Shown here: positions 44,611 to 56,505 of the stretch, piece by piece
Numbering within the stretch: position 1 is the stretch's first letter
Layout: every line of letters starts with the position of its first letter
Assembly: GCA_944989445.1 (NCBI GenBank)
Contig: CALYLW010000320.1
Location: forward strand, 613,501-677,500
Direction: 5' to 3'
From: Ampullaceana balthica
Taxonomy: Eukaryota > Mollusca > Gastropoda > Lymnaeidae
Length of the DNA stretch: 64,000 bases
Notes under the pieces: generated by a model
Told to the model about the DNA's origin: nothing
The model's database searches: none
What the model saw: the letters and a program-made list of their open reading frames with translations, nothing else
Made by a program: the position numbers and the translations under genes

Positions 44611-45255
44611 CACAAAGATGTGATATATTATATAAATAATTGTTTTCAAAATTACCTATTGTCATTCAATATTCAATCATCTATATATTAAGTTTTAATG
44701 TAAAACAGACGATAACTCATTTAGTCTTGAATTATTATCCTGACAGGTTTTTTTTTAATCATCCCATGCTGTCATCTTCCTGGTGTAACTTTATTTGATA
44801 CATTTCGTAAGTATGAATGAAATTTTTAAAATTATTTTTGTGTGTGCATTTTTTATACAAAATTCCTCCATTCTTGTTACACATAGTGTGAGCGCACCGA
44901 GCGTTGTTATATCCATCCCCATTGATCCGCCTCTGTAGACCGTAATTACAAATTCAAAGAATTCCTTTCAATCGACATCAACAGTGTCCAAGCAAGAGGC
45001 GCCTTTAAGAGAAAAAAAACCAGAAGGAGTAAGGACTTTTTTTCCCAAGATGAACCGCACTGTGATGTCCATCGCTGTCCATTAGCGTGACGCCTTCCTC
45101 AAGTGATGGTCTTTGTGTCTGAGCCTGGCGTCCGAGACGTAGGGGTGTGGGGCGATGAAGGTCGGACGATGATCAAAGTTTGGGTTCTGAGAATTTCAGA
45201 GAGAAATCTGTTCGCTAGTGGTTTTATACGAGGGTAAAGTGGGACGGAAGGGTTG
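44611..45255. other. Non-coding stretch
   Basis: AT-rich, no exon recognised. Confidence 0.45.
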
Positions 45256-45520
45256 GACTCCTGTTGAGTAATTCTGCTTTTTTTAAAAATATGCGGCACT
45301 TGCATGTTCCAGCGACGCCCAAGTGTGTCCCTGTATGGCTTGTATGTATGTCCCCATGCGGCACATGTATGTCTCAATTCGAATTTTGTGTTAATTATGC
45401 GGCATATATATGTTCCTATGCGACCTTTATATGTGGCACTATGCGGCTCTTGTTATATGTTCCTGTGTGGTCTTTGCGTGCTCCTATGTGGCCCTTGTTG
45501 GGCCTTTGCAAAACATTTAA
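45256..45520. repeat. Degenerate tandem repeat of about 24 bp
   Basis: Words such as TATGCGGCAC, TTGTATGT and GTTCCTATG recur irregularly. Plus-strand frames across it are rich in C, Y and L and are not considered genes. Confidence 0.65.
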
Positions 45521-47341
45521 GTACTAATGTTGCCTGTGTATTCTTAATGTGTACCATGTGTCTAACTACACGGCCCGTGTGTGTCAATATTTCAGCGAAC
45601 CCCACAATTCCGCATTCCAGCACATCCGAGAAGCTGCTGAATCCGATTGGATGTCTTGTTTATGACGTAAGTTGGGTTATGAAAGATAGGAAAGTCGCAT
45701 CATTACATTTTAGTTTAGTTGTATACCAGTTCATCACCATTGCATTTTGATTCCCTAACACTGTGGGGAAACAATAATACCAGTTAGTCATCGTCTTTCA
45801 GTTTGTTTATAGTTATCATACTCAGACTCGATGACGTGTTGAAAAGACGTATTTAAAGCAATAATCTGTGAAACCTTAACATAGTGAGAAACAATTTTTT
45901 CAGAGATAAAAGTAATTTCTCGCGCACTGTTTATTTTATTTATTGAAACTGCTCACAACATATATCATAGTAAAAAATAAAACTTGTTTTTAAAAATATC
46001 ATATCAGAGGAAAATAAACGACAGCGACGGATTGTGAAGAATGATAAAATAACTTGGGGAAGCTAGGTGGTGAAGGAGGGATGAGTGAAGACGAAAGGTG
46101 AAGATAAAGAGATATAGAAATAGGGATGGAGAAGGTTCCGTGTAGAAATGAATTTCATTACGGTATATTAGTCGTTTGGTTGATCACGATAAGTGAACAG
46201 GACTGGAGGCCATCGGGGGATTTGTGGTGTTAACAGTTGACCTATTAGATTGACTTGTGGTGTTTAGCGGCATAGCTGTAGAATCCTTAATGTCTTCCCC
46301 ACTATTGACCTTCAAAAAGACAGACTTCGGTGACCGTGAACGTAAATATGGCCATATAAGTGTTACTCGAATCATACAACACGTAGTACATACATATTAC
46401 CAACAGCACTTGACATTCAAAATACGCAATCTTGATGGTGATCAACTAGAAAGACATTCTTTCGAGCTACTCTTGAGTTTGTACTTTTGGATCAGCTGTT
46501 TCTCGCGAGGTTGTCCTCTGAATGCTGGTCTAGCCCCCTTGGTATTGTGTCAACATCGCAACGACTGCTTCGCGTCATCCAGACAGTGGGGAAGGAAGGA
46601 TTTGAAGATGTATGTATACTGGTGATGAAGTTTTTGACTTATCTCCCTTGTCTTACATGTCGTGTTCATCTTCCCGCTCTGGACATACATACTATATTGT
46701 AATTTATTATGAGAATATTTTGTTTTTAACTTTTAACCTGTCTTTTATAAACAGTTTTTTTTAACAAATGTTATTTATATTGTTCATTGTTAAATTTGGT
46801 TTTCAATTATTAGAAAAATAAATATTTTTACATACATTGAAATTAAGATCCTTAATTTCTTTCTGCGTATTCGAACTAAATCACAGAATAAAAATTAACA
46901 TATTTTATTTCTTTTTTTAACCGTTACCGAGTATGTAATTGAATGTCATTACATATCTAGAAGAATTTGTAAAGTCAATGATAGAACATTTCCCTTATTT
47001 TCAATCGCTTGCTATTTTGTCTGTGTGTTAGTTTGTCCGGGACAATTTGTCTACTAATTGCGTCTTACTTGAAATTTTCCATGGTTAAATTATTCCTGGT
47101 GACGAATTGGCGGGCCTCTTTAACAGTTTTTTCCCCCCTTAATCGCACAATTCACATACTACCCAGCAAAACTGATAAACTATATATATAATTCACCAAA
47201 GCGAGTATGTGCAAATAAGCATAACGAATGACCCTCGCTGGGGTCGACCAATCATTTTATTTTTTAGCAAGCGGAGGTGGTGGAGAGAGGGGCAACAATG
47301 GTGCTTGCGTTCACTTGCGTTGTTCCTTCACAGAATAACAT
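45521..47341. other. Unresolved non-coding stretch
   Basis: A minus-strand frame at 46184-46375 ends in a serine/threonine/asparagine-rich tail and the overlapping plus frame (46257-46625) is also open. Neither has recognisable homology or good splice sites. Confidence 0.4.
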
Positions 47342-47607
47342 GTGGTGCGTAGTGTAGTGCAGTGCTTCTCAAACTTTTAAGTATGGCGGACCGGCAGGAA
47401 TTTTTTCAATTGCACTAGGGACCGGTGCACTATTTTCCCTGCACTGACAATTTTTTCGGTCCTTTTTTGAGAACATCTGCGGACCGACAGAGGATGGCCC
47501 ACGGACCGGCACCGGTCCGCGGACCACCACTTTGAGAAGCACTGGTGTAGTGGTTATCACGTCCGCCTTGCACTTGGAAGGTCCTGCGGTCAAGCCCCAG
47601 CGAAAAC
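47342..47607 (+). pseudogene. tRNA-Val-like sequence split by a hAT MITE
   Basis: Removing 47360-47552 (MITE plus one duplication) joins GTGCGTAGTGTAGTG to GTTATCACGTCCGCCTTGCA and onward. The result has a tRNA-Val-like D arm (GTAGTGTAGTGGTTATCAC, also the A box), an anticodon-arm-like segment (CCGCCTTGCACTTGG), a weak T arm (CTGCGGTCAAGCCCCAG) and CGAAAAC before a T run (47608-47615). Acceptor pairing is poor and the T-loop lacks the usual TTCGA, so it is a tRNA pseudogene or tRNA-derived SINE head. By position the anticodon would be TGC rather than a valine one. Confidence 0.5.
47360..47544. mobile_element. hAT-like MITE, CAGTGCTTCTCAAA family (185 bp)
   Basis: CAGTGCTTCTCAAAC on the left, TTTGAGAAGCACTG on the right, with a perfect 8-bp duplication GTGTAGTG (47352-47359, 47545-47552) lying in the D-arm/A-box of a tRNA-like sequence. 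The interior contains GGACCGGCAGG and GGTCCGCGGACC. Opposite in orientation to 16221-16406. Confidence 0.88.
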
Positions 47608-48297
47608 TTTTTTTTAATTTTTAAAAAATCACAGTTTATGGTTGACAAGCTAGGGTGGTGAAGGGTGGTGTGCAGGTAGATAACCGCAGTGTGAATGTCT
47701 CGAGACCAACAATGGATCGGTGGTCCCCCCCCCTCCCGACGTTCTCTCGCGTTCTTTTGATTTCTTCTTGCTGTAGTTTGTGTCCGTTCTTACCCCCTTT
47801 CTTTGCACTATCCATGAGCAAGTGTGCGACGTATGCTACGCCGCGGAGCGTATCCAGTTTAAAACTATTGCGTTTTCGTATGCTTCTTATATTCGCTCCC
47901 TTACATTTCGATCCACACTTCAAAACAGTTGACATCATTAAGAAGCACGAAACTCTCAATAAAATCAACACAACGTGAGGTAACTCCCACCACTTAACCC
48001 CCCCCCTCCCACCCCCATTTTAACCCTGCGCTTCCCGTCATATCTCCACCAATAACCACCCTTTGATTTCGCTAACTATCCTGTGTGCACAAGTCAAGGA
48101 ATCTTGCCGCTTAAGGGCAGTAATCAAGTTGAGCACCGTGTTAATGGTTTCGATTCGACTTATCAAGTACCCAGACTTTGGGATAATAAATGTCAAGTTT
48201 TTTCCCCCCACCCCCCGATAGCGAACACTTCGTTGTGTTCATTATCACTATTACGTTTAGACAAAAGGGCTTCCAAAAGGGTTTATTGATTTAATTT
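47608..48297. other. Non-coding stretch
   Basis: T-run (possible Pol III stop) at the start, CCCCCCC runs near 47730 and 48000. Frames open on both strands have no recognisable homology. Confidence 0.4.
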
Positions 48298-48973
48298 TTT
48301 AAACGCAATTTCCCTTGGAAAAATTGCGTTTATAGATTCGAAATGTCTGTAACGCTTGCACATGCAACTCCTCCTGAACCATACCAGATAGAGGGTTCGG
48401 GTCTTTTGAAAATATGCAAGGAGGTCCCAAGGATGGGCAACGGCCAAAAAAAATACTGAAAAGGTTTACTGGATTTCCTGGAAAATTTAAAAAAAAACGA
48501 ACAAATATCAGTATTTTGTCAATTTCTCGCCAACCATAACATCTATCGGGTTGAAACAAACGTCAAACAATCTGCTAATAATATTTATAACAATATTGGA
48601 GATGAATTTTTCAAATGGACACTTCTTTCGACTCCCGTAATTTTCGAAGCAATTTTTGATAAGCAATTGTTTTGTTTAGTTTCAAAATTATTGATTTGAA
48701 ATGACTTTTAAAATAATCTAGAATGATAGTTAATGGTGTTTTCCCCGCTTTGTGAATGCTAATGTTGGCTTGTTGCAAGGTGCGCATTATATTGACACAT
48801 TCTTGGTGTGATGTAGCATGAGGGCATATGAAGTCATATTGTGTTTACTTTCAGAATTACTTATTTGAATCAATTGTTATTGTAATCTAGAACGATTTCC
48901 CTTGATAAAAAAATCTGAAATTCCTTTTTGGAAATTGCGTTTAAATACTCATTCGAGTTTTTATTACTTGTTT
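48298..48973 (+). mobile_element. Family G element
   Basis: TTTAAACGCAATTTCC at the left and GGAAATTGCGTTTAAA at 48929-48944 are perfect 16-bp inverted repeats; similarity to the second copy continues a further 29 bp. Internal landmarks are CTCCTGAACCATACCAGATA, TTGTCAATTTCTCGCCAACC and GGTGCGCATTATATTGACAC. The inverted second copy is at 60193-61167. Confidence 0.65.
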
Positions 48974-50418
48974 TACTTAGTTGTCTCACGCAAACGGATA
49001 AAGAGTGATTTATAAATCAGTTCGCAAAACAAAACAAAAACAGCAAGGCAGTCTATATATCATACATGTTTCTTTCAATTGTTTTGCTATTAGCAACGAT
49101 ATTTTGACATTTCCTTGTGTTATTCCTGTTATAGGATATCATGCGGGATAATCATTCGCCCTTTCGAAATGTTACGCTAATAATCCTTCTAGTCAACGGA
49201 CATAAATTTCACTTGACGTGTAAGTGTTACCCAAACCAAACAGGTGGTACATGCATATTACCCACAGCAATTGGCATACAAAACACACCATATACACGTT
49301 TGACATTGTGAATAAATCCCACATTGGAAACTATCAATATAACCGAACTTTGTTTGACCATATGATGTGAAATACTCACCAACATACAACATCACATACA
49401 AGAACGACGTGAACAGGTCACTCTGCTGATAGCAATATGACGTTATATCCATTAGTCAATTATAACCAAAGTTTAGATTTTTTTAAAAAATACTAAATCT
49501 TTTTCTTCTTTTTTTCAATGTTTGTCTGATTGCCAGAGAAACAGCGCTACAATGATTTATATTGAAATCAAGTGACATACATAATTCATAAACATATTAC
49601 TGTTTGTTCACAGTCTTCTGTTATCTCCGCACAGTAAAAAATGTATATTATAGAATCTAGATGTTTGCGCATCTTTCCTTAAAAATATTCATTGACTCTT
49701 TTGGTTCCAACTGCCCCGAGGTCACCACTGTGAAATAATTATTTGTCCATTTCTGCTTCTGGTCTTCTGGGGCGTCGTTTTCAACGGTATTGCTTGAGTA
49801 AACACAGGGCCTGGCGAGTAGATATTCTTTTGTCATCTAGCGTCACGTGGGTCGTGATCACGTGATCAGCTTTGTGGACATGATTGGAAATTAATGTGTC
49901 ATGATTACGTTTTGCTTACTCTTGGAACACGGCATATGCGTGGAGACGATGCGCACACAAACAAGTTTCTGGAGACATGGTTGGCAAAGTGTTTACCATA
50001 GAGATGTTGTGCTAAGAAAAGTGCCCGCTTTTTTTTCCATTCATATTTCAGCTTGAAGACTATATTCAAGAGGCCTGCTCTGGATTTTTCAGCTCTTATT
50101 CATTGCAACCAATTATTTTTGTTTTTAAACCACATTGAAAAGTTATTAAATTTATGACGAAAAATCATGGTTTAAAAGCGTTTCTACCACTCCCAATATG
50201 TTCGATGACGTTTGATTTGTCAGTTCAGTAGTTGGAGATTAAAAATATTTTAAAAGGAAATATGGTAATTTGGTGTTCTCAAAAGACAAGAAGAACTCAT
50301 GCGCCCCAAAGTGTCAAGCGGTTCAAGTGGTATTCAAGCGAATCCTCATATTAAAGGCGGCTCTCACTACAAGGCATAACCAAGTTTTATATTCAGAAAT
50401 ATTTGTTGTTTTTTTATT
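48974..50418. other. Unresolved stretch
   Basis: Mostly AT-rich. On minus, a short open segment (QSDLFTSFLYVMLYVG) lies between an acceptor-like CTATCAG (about 49417) and a donor G|GTGAGTAT (about 49377). It resembles a membrane segment but is too short to claim as an exon. Confidence 0.35.
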
Positions 50419-50600
50419 ACACGCTTTTATTTAACTCACACTGTTTGTATGTTGTATGTTGTATCCGTCAAATCTTGTAGCGTAAAATTAAGCCACTTCT
50501 GGTGATCCTAGAGATCTCAAAATTTTACCTCAGATAGATCGTGGATGACAATGCATTGTATCAAAATTTCAGATCGATCGAATGTACCGTAATTAAATTA
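50419..50600 (-). mobile_element. Family E fragment, inverted
   Basis: ACACGCTTTTATTTAACTCA, then GTTGTATCCGTC, CGTAAAATTAAGCCACTTCT and TCAAAATTTCAGATCGATCG: the same block order as 37974-38186. Lies 30 bp before a family D repeat. Confidence 0.65.
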
Positions 50601-50630
50601 ATGAATTTTTAGTTTTTAGTTTATGTCTAT

Positions 50631-50999
50631 ACGAGTAACAAAGCCCGTCCAAGGACGTTCCGCCACCGTTCGGTGGCATGTAGTAACTCCCCTCCAACAG
50701 CCGTCTCGACCGGCATTACATGTGCATCGCGTCAAAAATACTATTCATTATAGTTAAAATAAATAACTCGTAAAAACAGAGCTTTTTGCTATAAATCCAA
50801 ACGCGCATAACTCAAAATAAAGTCTTGGAAGAAATACTGCACCAAAAATAACTCGCTTAGAACGTCCGCGTAAATGGCGTAAACGTGTTCAATATGATTG
50901 GCTGTAGGAGTCATATGTGTTTGAGGGACCAATCGCTATAGATGACCGGACAGAACGGACAGAAAGGACAGAAACTTGCCTTTTATTATATAGGATTAT
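50631..50999 (+). repeat. Family D repeat
   Basis: Starts ACGAGTAACAAAGCCCGTCC. Its middle has ACTGCACCAAAAATAACTCG and GGCTGTAGGAGTCATATGTG. It ends AACTTGCCTTTTATTATATA then GGATTA. It shares all three parts with 33375-34048 but lacks the (CAA)n expansion. Confidence 0.6.
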
Positions 51000-51142
51000 C
51001 GCTCACCCAATGAAACACGCCTCAATTCGCATTAGAGGGATACACGCAATTTCAATGTTTTGATGTCAGAAGTGGATTGTAAAGAGTTTGTATTATAATT
51101 TTAAAAAGAACGTAATATATCAGAAATTGGTGGTCGAAATGT

Positions 51143-51195
51143 TAGTGATAGTGTAATGGAGCTGACCTGGAGGTGCAGGGTTCAATTTTCAGTTG
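51143..51195 (+). pseudogene. tRNA-like fragment
   Basis: TAGTGTAATGG (A-box-like) is followed after about 20 bp by GGGTTCAATTTTCAG (B-box/T-arm-like) and GGGGAAAC with a T run. The anticodon arm is largely deleted. The tail resembles that of the tRNA-like sequence at 47342-47607. Confidence 0.35.
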
Positions 51196-51512
51196 GGGAA
51201 ACTTTTTTTATTACATAAATTTGTAATTAATAATCTATCCTTTAAATCACTTTTAAGTTATTGACAATGAAGTTTAACTAATTAAATTGAATTGATAAGG
51301 GTCTTCCATAAAGTACGTCACGCTATTTTTGACCATTTTGAACCCCCCTCCCCCCTGTCACAATCTGTCACAAATCTCGGGATCCCCCCCCCTAAAGTAC
51401 GTCACTCTTTCGATTTTTTAAAAAATTAACACCTAATTAAAATATTAAATTTAATACTTAAAATACACTTCACTATTAAACTGTATTAAAATATAAACTT
51501 TCCACTTAAAAG

Positions 51513-51807
51513 TAGGGATGTACCGGACTCAAAATTTTGAAATCAGGCAGGAGCTGAATTTGGCCGGATTTATGAAGTGATTTGGCCGGATTTATGAAGT
51601 GAAATCCGGCTGGAGCCGAAATCAGATTTCTAAAAATGGCCGGATTCCTGATTTGCCGGAGCCATTATGAATATATATATATATATATAAATTAGGAATC
51701 TACCGGCCAGCCGGATTTATGAAGTGAAACCTGCCGGAGCCGGATTTTTAAAAAAATAGCCGGATTCCGGATTTGCAGGAGCTGGAGCCGAAATCCCGTA
51801 CACCCCA
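51513..51807. mobile_element. hAT-like MITE, TAGGGATGTACCGG family (295 bp)
   Basis: The left end TAGGGATGTACCGGA is inverted relative to the right end CCCGTACACCCCA. A perfect 8-bp duplication CTTAAAAG flanks it (51505-51512, 51808-51815). The interior repeats GGCCGGATTTATGAAGTGA and contains an (AT)n run. Inserted in the family A element. Confidence 0.78.
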
Positions 51808-51815
51808 CTTAAAAG

Positions 51816-53040
51816 AACTATCATATTATTAAAATGACTTTAATACTAGAATAGTTAATTGTCAACAGTTGTCACAGTTATTCAATGAAACTGTAACTAA
51901 ATCAAAATTAGACTTGACAATTATATAAAACACATCATTTATCTGCTACCCTTTCATTTACAATGGGTGAGGTCAAGTTTTAGATAATCTTCCAATTATG
52001 CATTCTATTGACACAGGATAAGAAGTAGATTAGCGAAACTTGACCTCAACCAGTGATTAAGTAATAAAAAGGAAATAAAACAATTTGACTAAAAAAAATA
52101 CTAGATTGACAAATTATGTGACCAACTCTTGTGCTATATTGAATCTGTTTATTATGGTCCTATGAATTATGTTTCATTCAAAATACTGGAAATCATCTTA
52201 CAACGGTGAAATGAAGTTTTCATCCATAGTTACGACTGGCATCAATCTTTCACCATCATCATTTCCTGCAAGGATAATTGCAGACAGATCAACTCGTCCT
52301 CATCTAGGCACTCAACAGCCTCTGTATGTGCATTGTGCATTTTCTCTTCTGGCAATAACTGCCATGGGTTCTCTTTGCTTTCTAGAAGCGATTTTCAAAG
52401 GACGAATGCGTTTTATATGAGTTGATTCTTAAACAGTTTGGGTGGGCACATTCTCTTGAGCCCGAGCTCTGTGTTGTCCTGTATGTTTCTTTGACATTGT
52501 TTGTGAGGCAAAATACAAGTGACCTACTTTGCAAAGTCGATCAAATAAGCTGGTAATCATATGGTTGTACTTTGAAAACTCCTGTTGATCTTGGCATAAT
52601 GTCATCAAATTTGAGAATTTGTGCTACAATCAAGGAAGGACATTTATGAGAATTTGCATCTGCTCTTTCTGAAGCTTTGAGTCCATCAACTGTTTGGTTG
52701 ATTGGGATTGGAGGAGGGGAAGAATCTTGAAGGTAAAACGTTGAAATATGAGCTTCGTGCTTTGTCGCAACATTTCATGTCCTGATATTTAACAATTTGA
52801 TTGAACTATTTGCCGGTGCGAACATGATAATCAAACCATACCTGATCCTTATATTTTTAATATTAGTCCTGCTGCATCCAATTCAGTTTTATGAACAACA
52901 CATTCAGGAGATACGCATTTCATGCTATTTTGACATAAAACTAATTCTAATGTTTCACAAAATTTTTTGAGAATTATTTGCAAGCTATTTAAATTCTACT
53001 AACAAGATATAAATAAATTAGAAAAAAATTAATTAAAAAA
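51816..53040 (-). other. Interior of the family A element, possible dead ORF
   Basis: Pieces of open frame occur on minus, such as SLIVAQILKFDDIMPRSTG and VFKVQPYDYQLI followed by a stop, near 52560-52660. They are too short and interrupted to identify as a Harbinger nuclease or its partner. Confidence 0.35.
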
Positions 53041-53242
53041 ATAAATGTGTGACATCACACATGGCCTGACCCCCCTCCCCCCTGTCACAAAGTGTCACAC
53101 TTTCTTACACCCCCTCACCCCCCCCCTCGGAGCGTGACGTACTTTATGGACGCCCCTAAGGTCGAAAAATCGGTTAAAAAAATTATGATACTAAAAAGTA
53201 GAAAACAAAATATTTAAAAAATAGTTTTTTTTTAAAAAAAGG

Positions 53243-53611
53243 ACACGTTTTTATTTACATATAGAAAGTGCACTAAAAAGAAGAAAATAAAAATGTTCAA
53301 TCCGTGAACCTATCGACTGCACATAAAAGCGTGGGGCCCTCATCACAACTCGCTATCATGTACAAGGCTGCGAAACATAAATACAAATTTATATGAATAT
53401 TAATAAACATTAAAAGTTTCACAACTTTGATCATATACATGCTACTATCATATTAATTAGAACTATTTATCTATATGCAAAAGAGTAGTTGAAAAACGAA
53501 ATGAGTTGTGATGGGCGCCCCATGCTTTTATGTGCAGTCGATAGGTTCGCGGATTGAAATTTTTTATTTTCTTCTTTTTAGTGCACTTTTTATATGTAAA
53601 TAAAAGCGTGT
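53243..53611. mobile_element. Foldback element with family E ends (369 bp)
   Basis: Two inverted arms of about 110 bp (53243-53352 and 53502-53611), roughly 93% alike, are separated by a 149-bp loop. The outer ends ACACG(T/C)TTTTATTTACAT are the family E terminus. Inside are AGTGCACTAAAAAGAAGAAA and CCTATCGACTGCACATAAAA on both arms. The size matches the complete E copy at 25250-25616, but here the arms are fully palindromic. Confidence 0.75.
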
Positions 53612-54060
53612 GCTTTTTAAAATTAGATAAACAAGCAGCATATAGTTTTAATGAGCCCCTTTTAAAAAAGATTTCAACCTTTGACATAAGACCGTGAACT
53701 TCCATCACAGCCTAATTGAGCCATATATAGATTCCACGTGTCAATGACGCTAAATCTTGTAAAAGACCCCCCCCCGGCCGCTCACCCCCATCTCTCCCAC
53801 TACCAAGTGTGGGCAGGAGTTGCCTTTAACGTCTGCCAACATTGATTACAGTTTATCGCTTTCTGTCTGGGCAACGGTGACAAATTCTTGGAAATTCTCT
53901 TCTTACGTTTAAACAGAAATTCACGAGAGCGCCAGTGATAAGGGGGACCTTGAAAGGTTTGGGATGGAACAAGGCACTTAGCGATCTTCACACTTATACA
54001 GACAGATGCAAAAAATGCGTACAGCTGAGTTTTAGCGGAGCTCAAATATTAATTGAAATT
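53612..54060. other. Non-coding stretch
   Basis: A CCCCCCCCC run at about 53768. An 81-codon minus frame (53800-54045) has no recognisable family. Confidence 0.4.
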
Positions 54061-54478
54061 GCCATATAGACAAGTGGCGACCCAGACAAGTAGCCATGCA
54101 GACAAGTGCTCAGACAGAAAACTGGTCATAAAGACAAATTGGAATACCAAGTGGTCACATACAACGTTGCAATGCAATGGCCATAAAAGCAAATAGTTTT
54201 TTGACAGCTGGTCATACAGGTGATGGCCATTCAGACAAGTAGCCTTACAGACAAGTTTGCCTTACAGACAACAAATTATACAGACAGGTGGCCACATAGG
54301 CAAGTGACCACCTCGTACAGACATGTGACTATACATGTGACCATACATACATGTGACCATGGAGATATGTGACCATACAGACAAGTGACCATGATGCAGT
54401 CATTGGTTAAACAGACGGGTGGCTATACAGACAAGGGACCATATAGGCAAGTGACCATGCAGACAAGTGGTACAATAT
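54061..54478. repeat. Degenerate minisatellite of about 16 bp
   Basis: About 25 loose copies of ACAGACAAGTGACCAT, with insertions. Confidence 0.85.
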
Positions 54479-55809
54479 TTACAGTATGATTCATCAATTA
54501 CCTTCTTATCTTAAAGAAACACGGATATTTATTGAAGGTGAACTTGACACGAGCGGCGAAAACCAATGCATTTTGAAAGGACGTTGCAACTAAATGGAGC
54601 AAACAATGCAGTTGGAAATATGGAGTTGAAATGAATGTAGCATGAAGGGAACATGGAAAAGGGGGGGGGGCAGATAATAGATAATGCTGATATGGAAGGA
54701 TGAAAGTTCTTAGTAGGAATTGTAGTTATTTAAATTATTATTTTGACTGGGTGTGGGAGGGGGTTGATATTGAAAGCCGGGTTCAATTGACACCAATCAT
54801 TATTTCTCAGCTTTTAAAAGCTGAATTTAATTTTACAAGGTTTATAAACTTGCTTTCTTGTCTGCCTGTCTGCCTGTCTGTCCATCTGTCCGGGTCAAAT
54901 CCTGACATCGAAATTTCCCGTTAGTCAATTCAATTAAAATTTAACTTACATTGTCAAAAGTCTAAGGAATGTATCTGTCATGTGGTAACATGGGTAAAGT
55001 TCTTTCCTTGTCATCCCAAAGCAGTCGGGTAAATAGCAAGCTGTTCAAGTGGTATTCAAGCTCTCACTCCAAAGCCTAGCCAAGTAAACATAACTTTTAT
55101 AACTTAAAAGCCATTACATCTGGAACTCCAAGCTGTTTTTGAAACCAAGATGGGTCAATACTGTAGTAAACTATTTAATTAACACACATCTAATGGCTTT
55201 TATATGTACACATTTGAGGCATCGCTTTCATTATTATATTTATCATGAGGAAGTGCTGCAATGTGATCTCAAAATATTTCACATACACAACACAAAAAAT
55301 CCGATCGTAAGCAAACACCTTAAAAAACGAAACATTACACATATTTTTCTATAAAGGATTTAAGAGCAGAGAAAAAAAAACTTTTCTAGTTTGAACGTTT
55401 TTAAAGAAAGTTGTCGACAAACCTTTATAACCTGTGTAACTAAAAAACCTGAAAAAGTGTGTGTGTGTGGGGGGGGGTCGCACTTAGGAATTTTTTATAG
55501 ACTCTTGCAACTTGCAGACCAGGTATTCCAGGGTACATGAATAAGTTACAAGACATAAATGTCCAAGAGGTTATTGTTTTATCTCTAAATACCGACAGAT
55601 TCTTTTATTTCTTATTACCGAAATCAACATTTGTTAGAGAAACATTCCAAAATACATTCTTAAAATAAAGGCAGCTCGTGCACAATTATTTCTTTCTTTG
55701 AAAAAAATAATTCATTCGCGTTAAAGTTATTTTAAAAAATCCATTGACTCTCAAAAAATAAAGTAACCTTTTCAGGGTTTTCAGATACATATTGCAGTGT
55801 TCTCTATTA
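54479..55809. other. AT-rich non-coding stretch
   Basis: Contains a CTGCCTGTCTG run (about 54857-54890) and a (GT)n/G-run at about 55459-55478. No gene recognised. Confidence 0.45.
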
Positions 55810-55994
55810 CAGTGCTTCTCAAACTTTTTAGTATGGTGGACCGGCAGGAATTTTTCCATTGCACTAGGAACCGGTGCACTATTTTCCCTGCACTGAGAAT
55901 TTTTACGGTCCTTTTTTTATGAACTACTGCGGATCGGCGGTGGATGGCCCACGGACCGGCATCGGTCCGCGGACCACCACTTTGAGAAGCAATC
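55810..55994. mobile_element. hAT-like MITE, CAGTGCTTCTCAAA family
   Basis: Starts CAGTGCTTCTCAAAC and ends TTTGAGAAGCAATC (last bases mutated). Flanking 8 bp CTCTATTA and CTCAATTG match at six positions. Same orientation and about the same length as 47360-47544. Confidence 0.8.
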
Positions 55995-56505
55995 CTCAAT
56001 TGTACGTCAGAGTTCAAACAATCGCCAGATGTCGCATAATGTTCCTCCTTTATCCCCTGGGGCGCGAACCAAAATTAGAGCAATTCTATTTTTAGGTTGC
56101 ACACATATGTCCCCAAATATGGGAAGCCATCCACATTCATTTTTGCTTGTTTGTTTGTCGTAAGTTGATGTTGTTGAGCTGAAAGTAAGAGCGCACAATG
56201 ATGACACTGCACTCACATGGACATATTTATAAAACTTGATAAACAGACCCCACAAACACGATCTTGTAAGTAACCTGACTAAATATGTCTTTTTGATAAA
56301 CAAATCATATAAGACTCGAATTCAGTGCCAGATTCTTGTGGTACTTTAGTCTCACCAAAAGTATTGAACACATCGCTCCACTTGTGACTACGTGTAATCA
56401 GTGATGTTTTAATGTGATGGACATCAAATTTTGATACGAATCCAACTATCCATCTCAACAGTTTTATGGGCAGCGAAGCGTTAAAAATCAGTTACAACCA
56501 TATGT
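55995..56505. other. Non-coding stretch
   Basis: Nothing recognised. Confidence 0.45.

Larger units (their letters stand above)
51299..53156. mobile_element. PIF/Harbinger-like element, family A, 1.86 kb
   Basis: GGGTCTTCCATAAAGTACGT and ACGTACTTTATGGACGCCCC are inverted ends. TAA occurs at both flanks (51296-51298, 53157-53159). Sub-terminal CCCCCCTCCCCCCTGTCACA blocks lie on both sides. The interior holds a nested hAT-like MITE (51513-51807) and about 1.2 kb that may be a decayed coding part. Confidence 0.72.

Noticed and set aside
46184..46625. S/T/N-rich minus frame resembling a receptor tail, and the overlapping plus frame
   Set aside because: No membrane segment, domain or convincing acceptor upstream; both strands open by chance.
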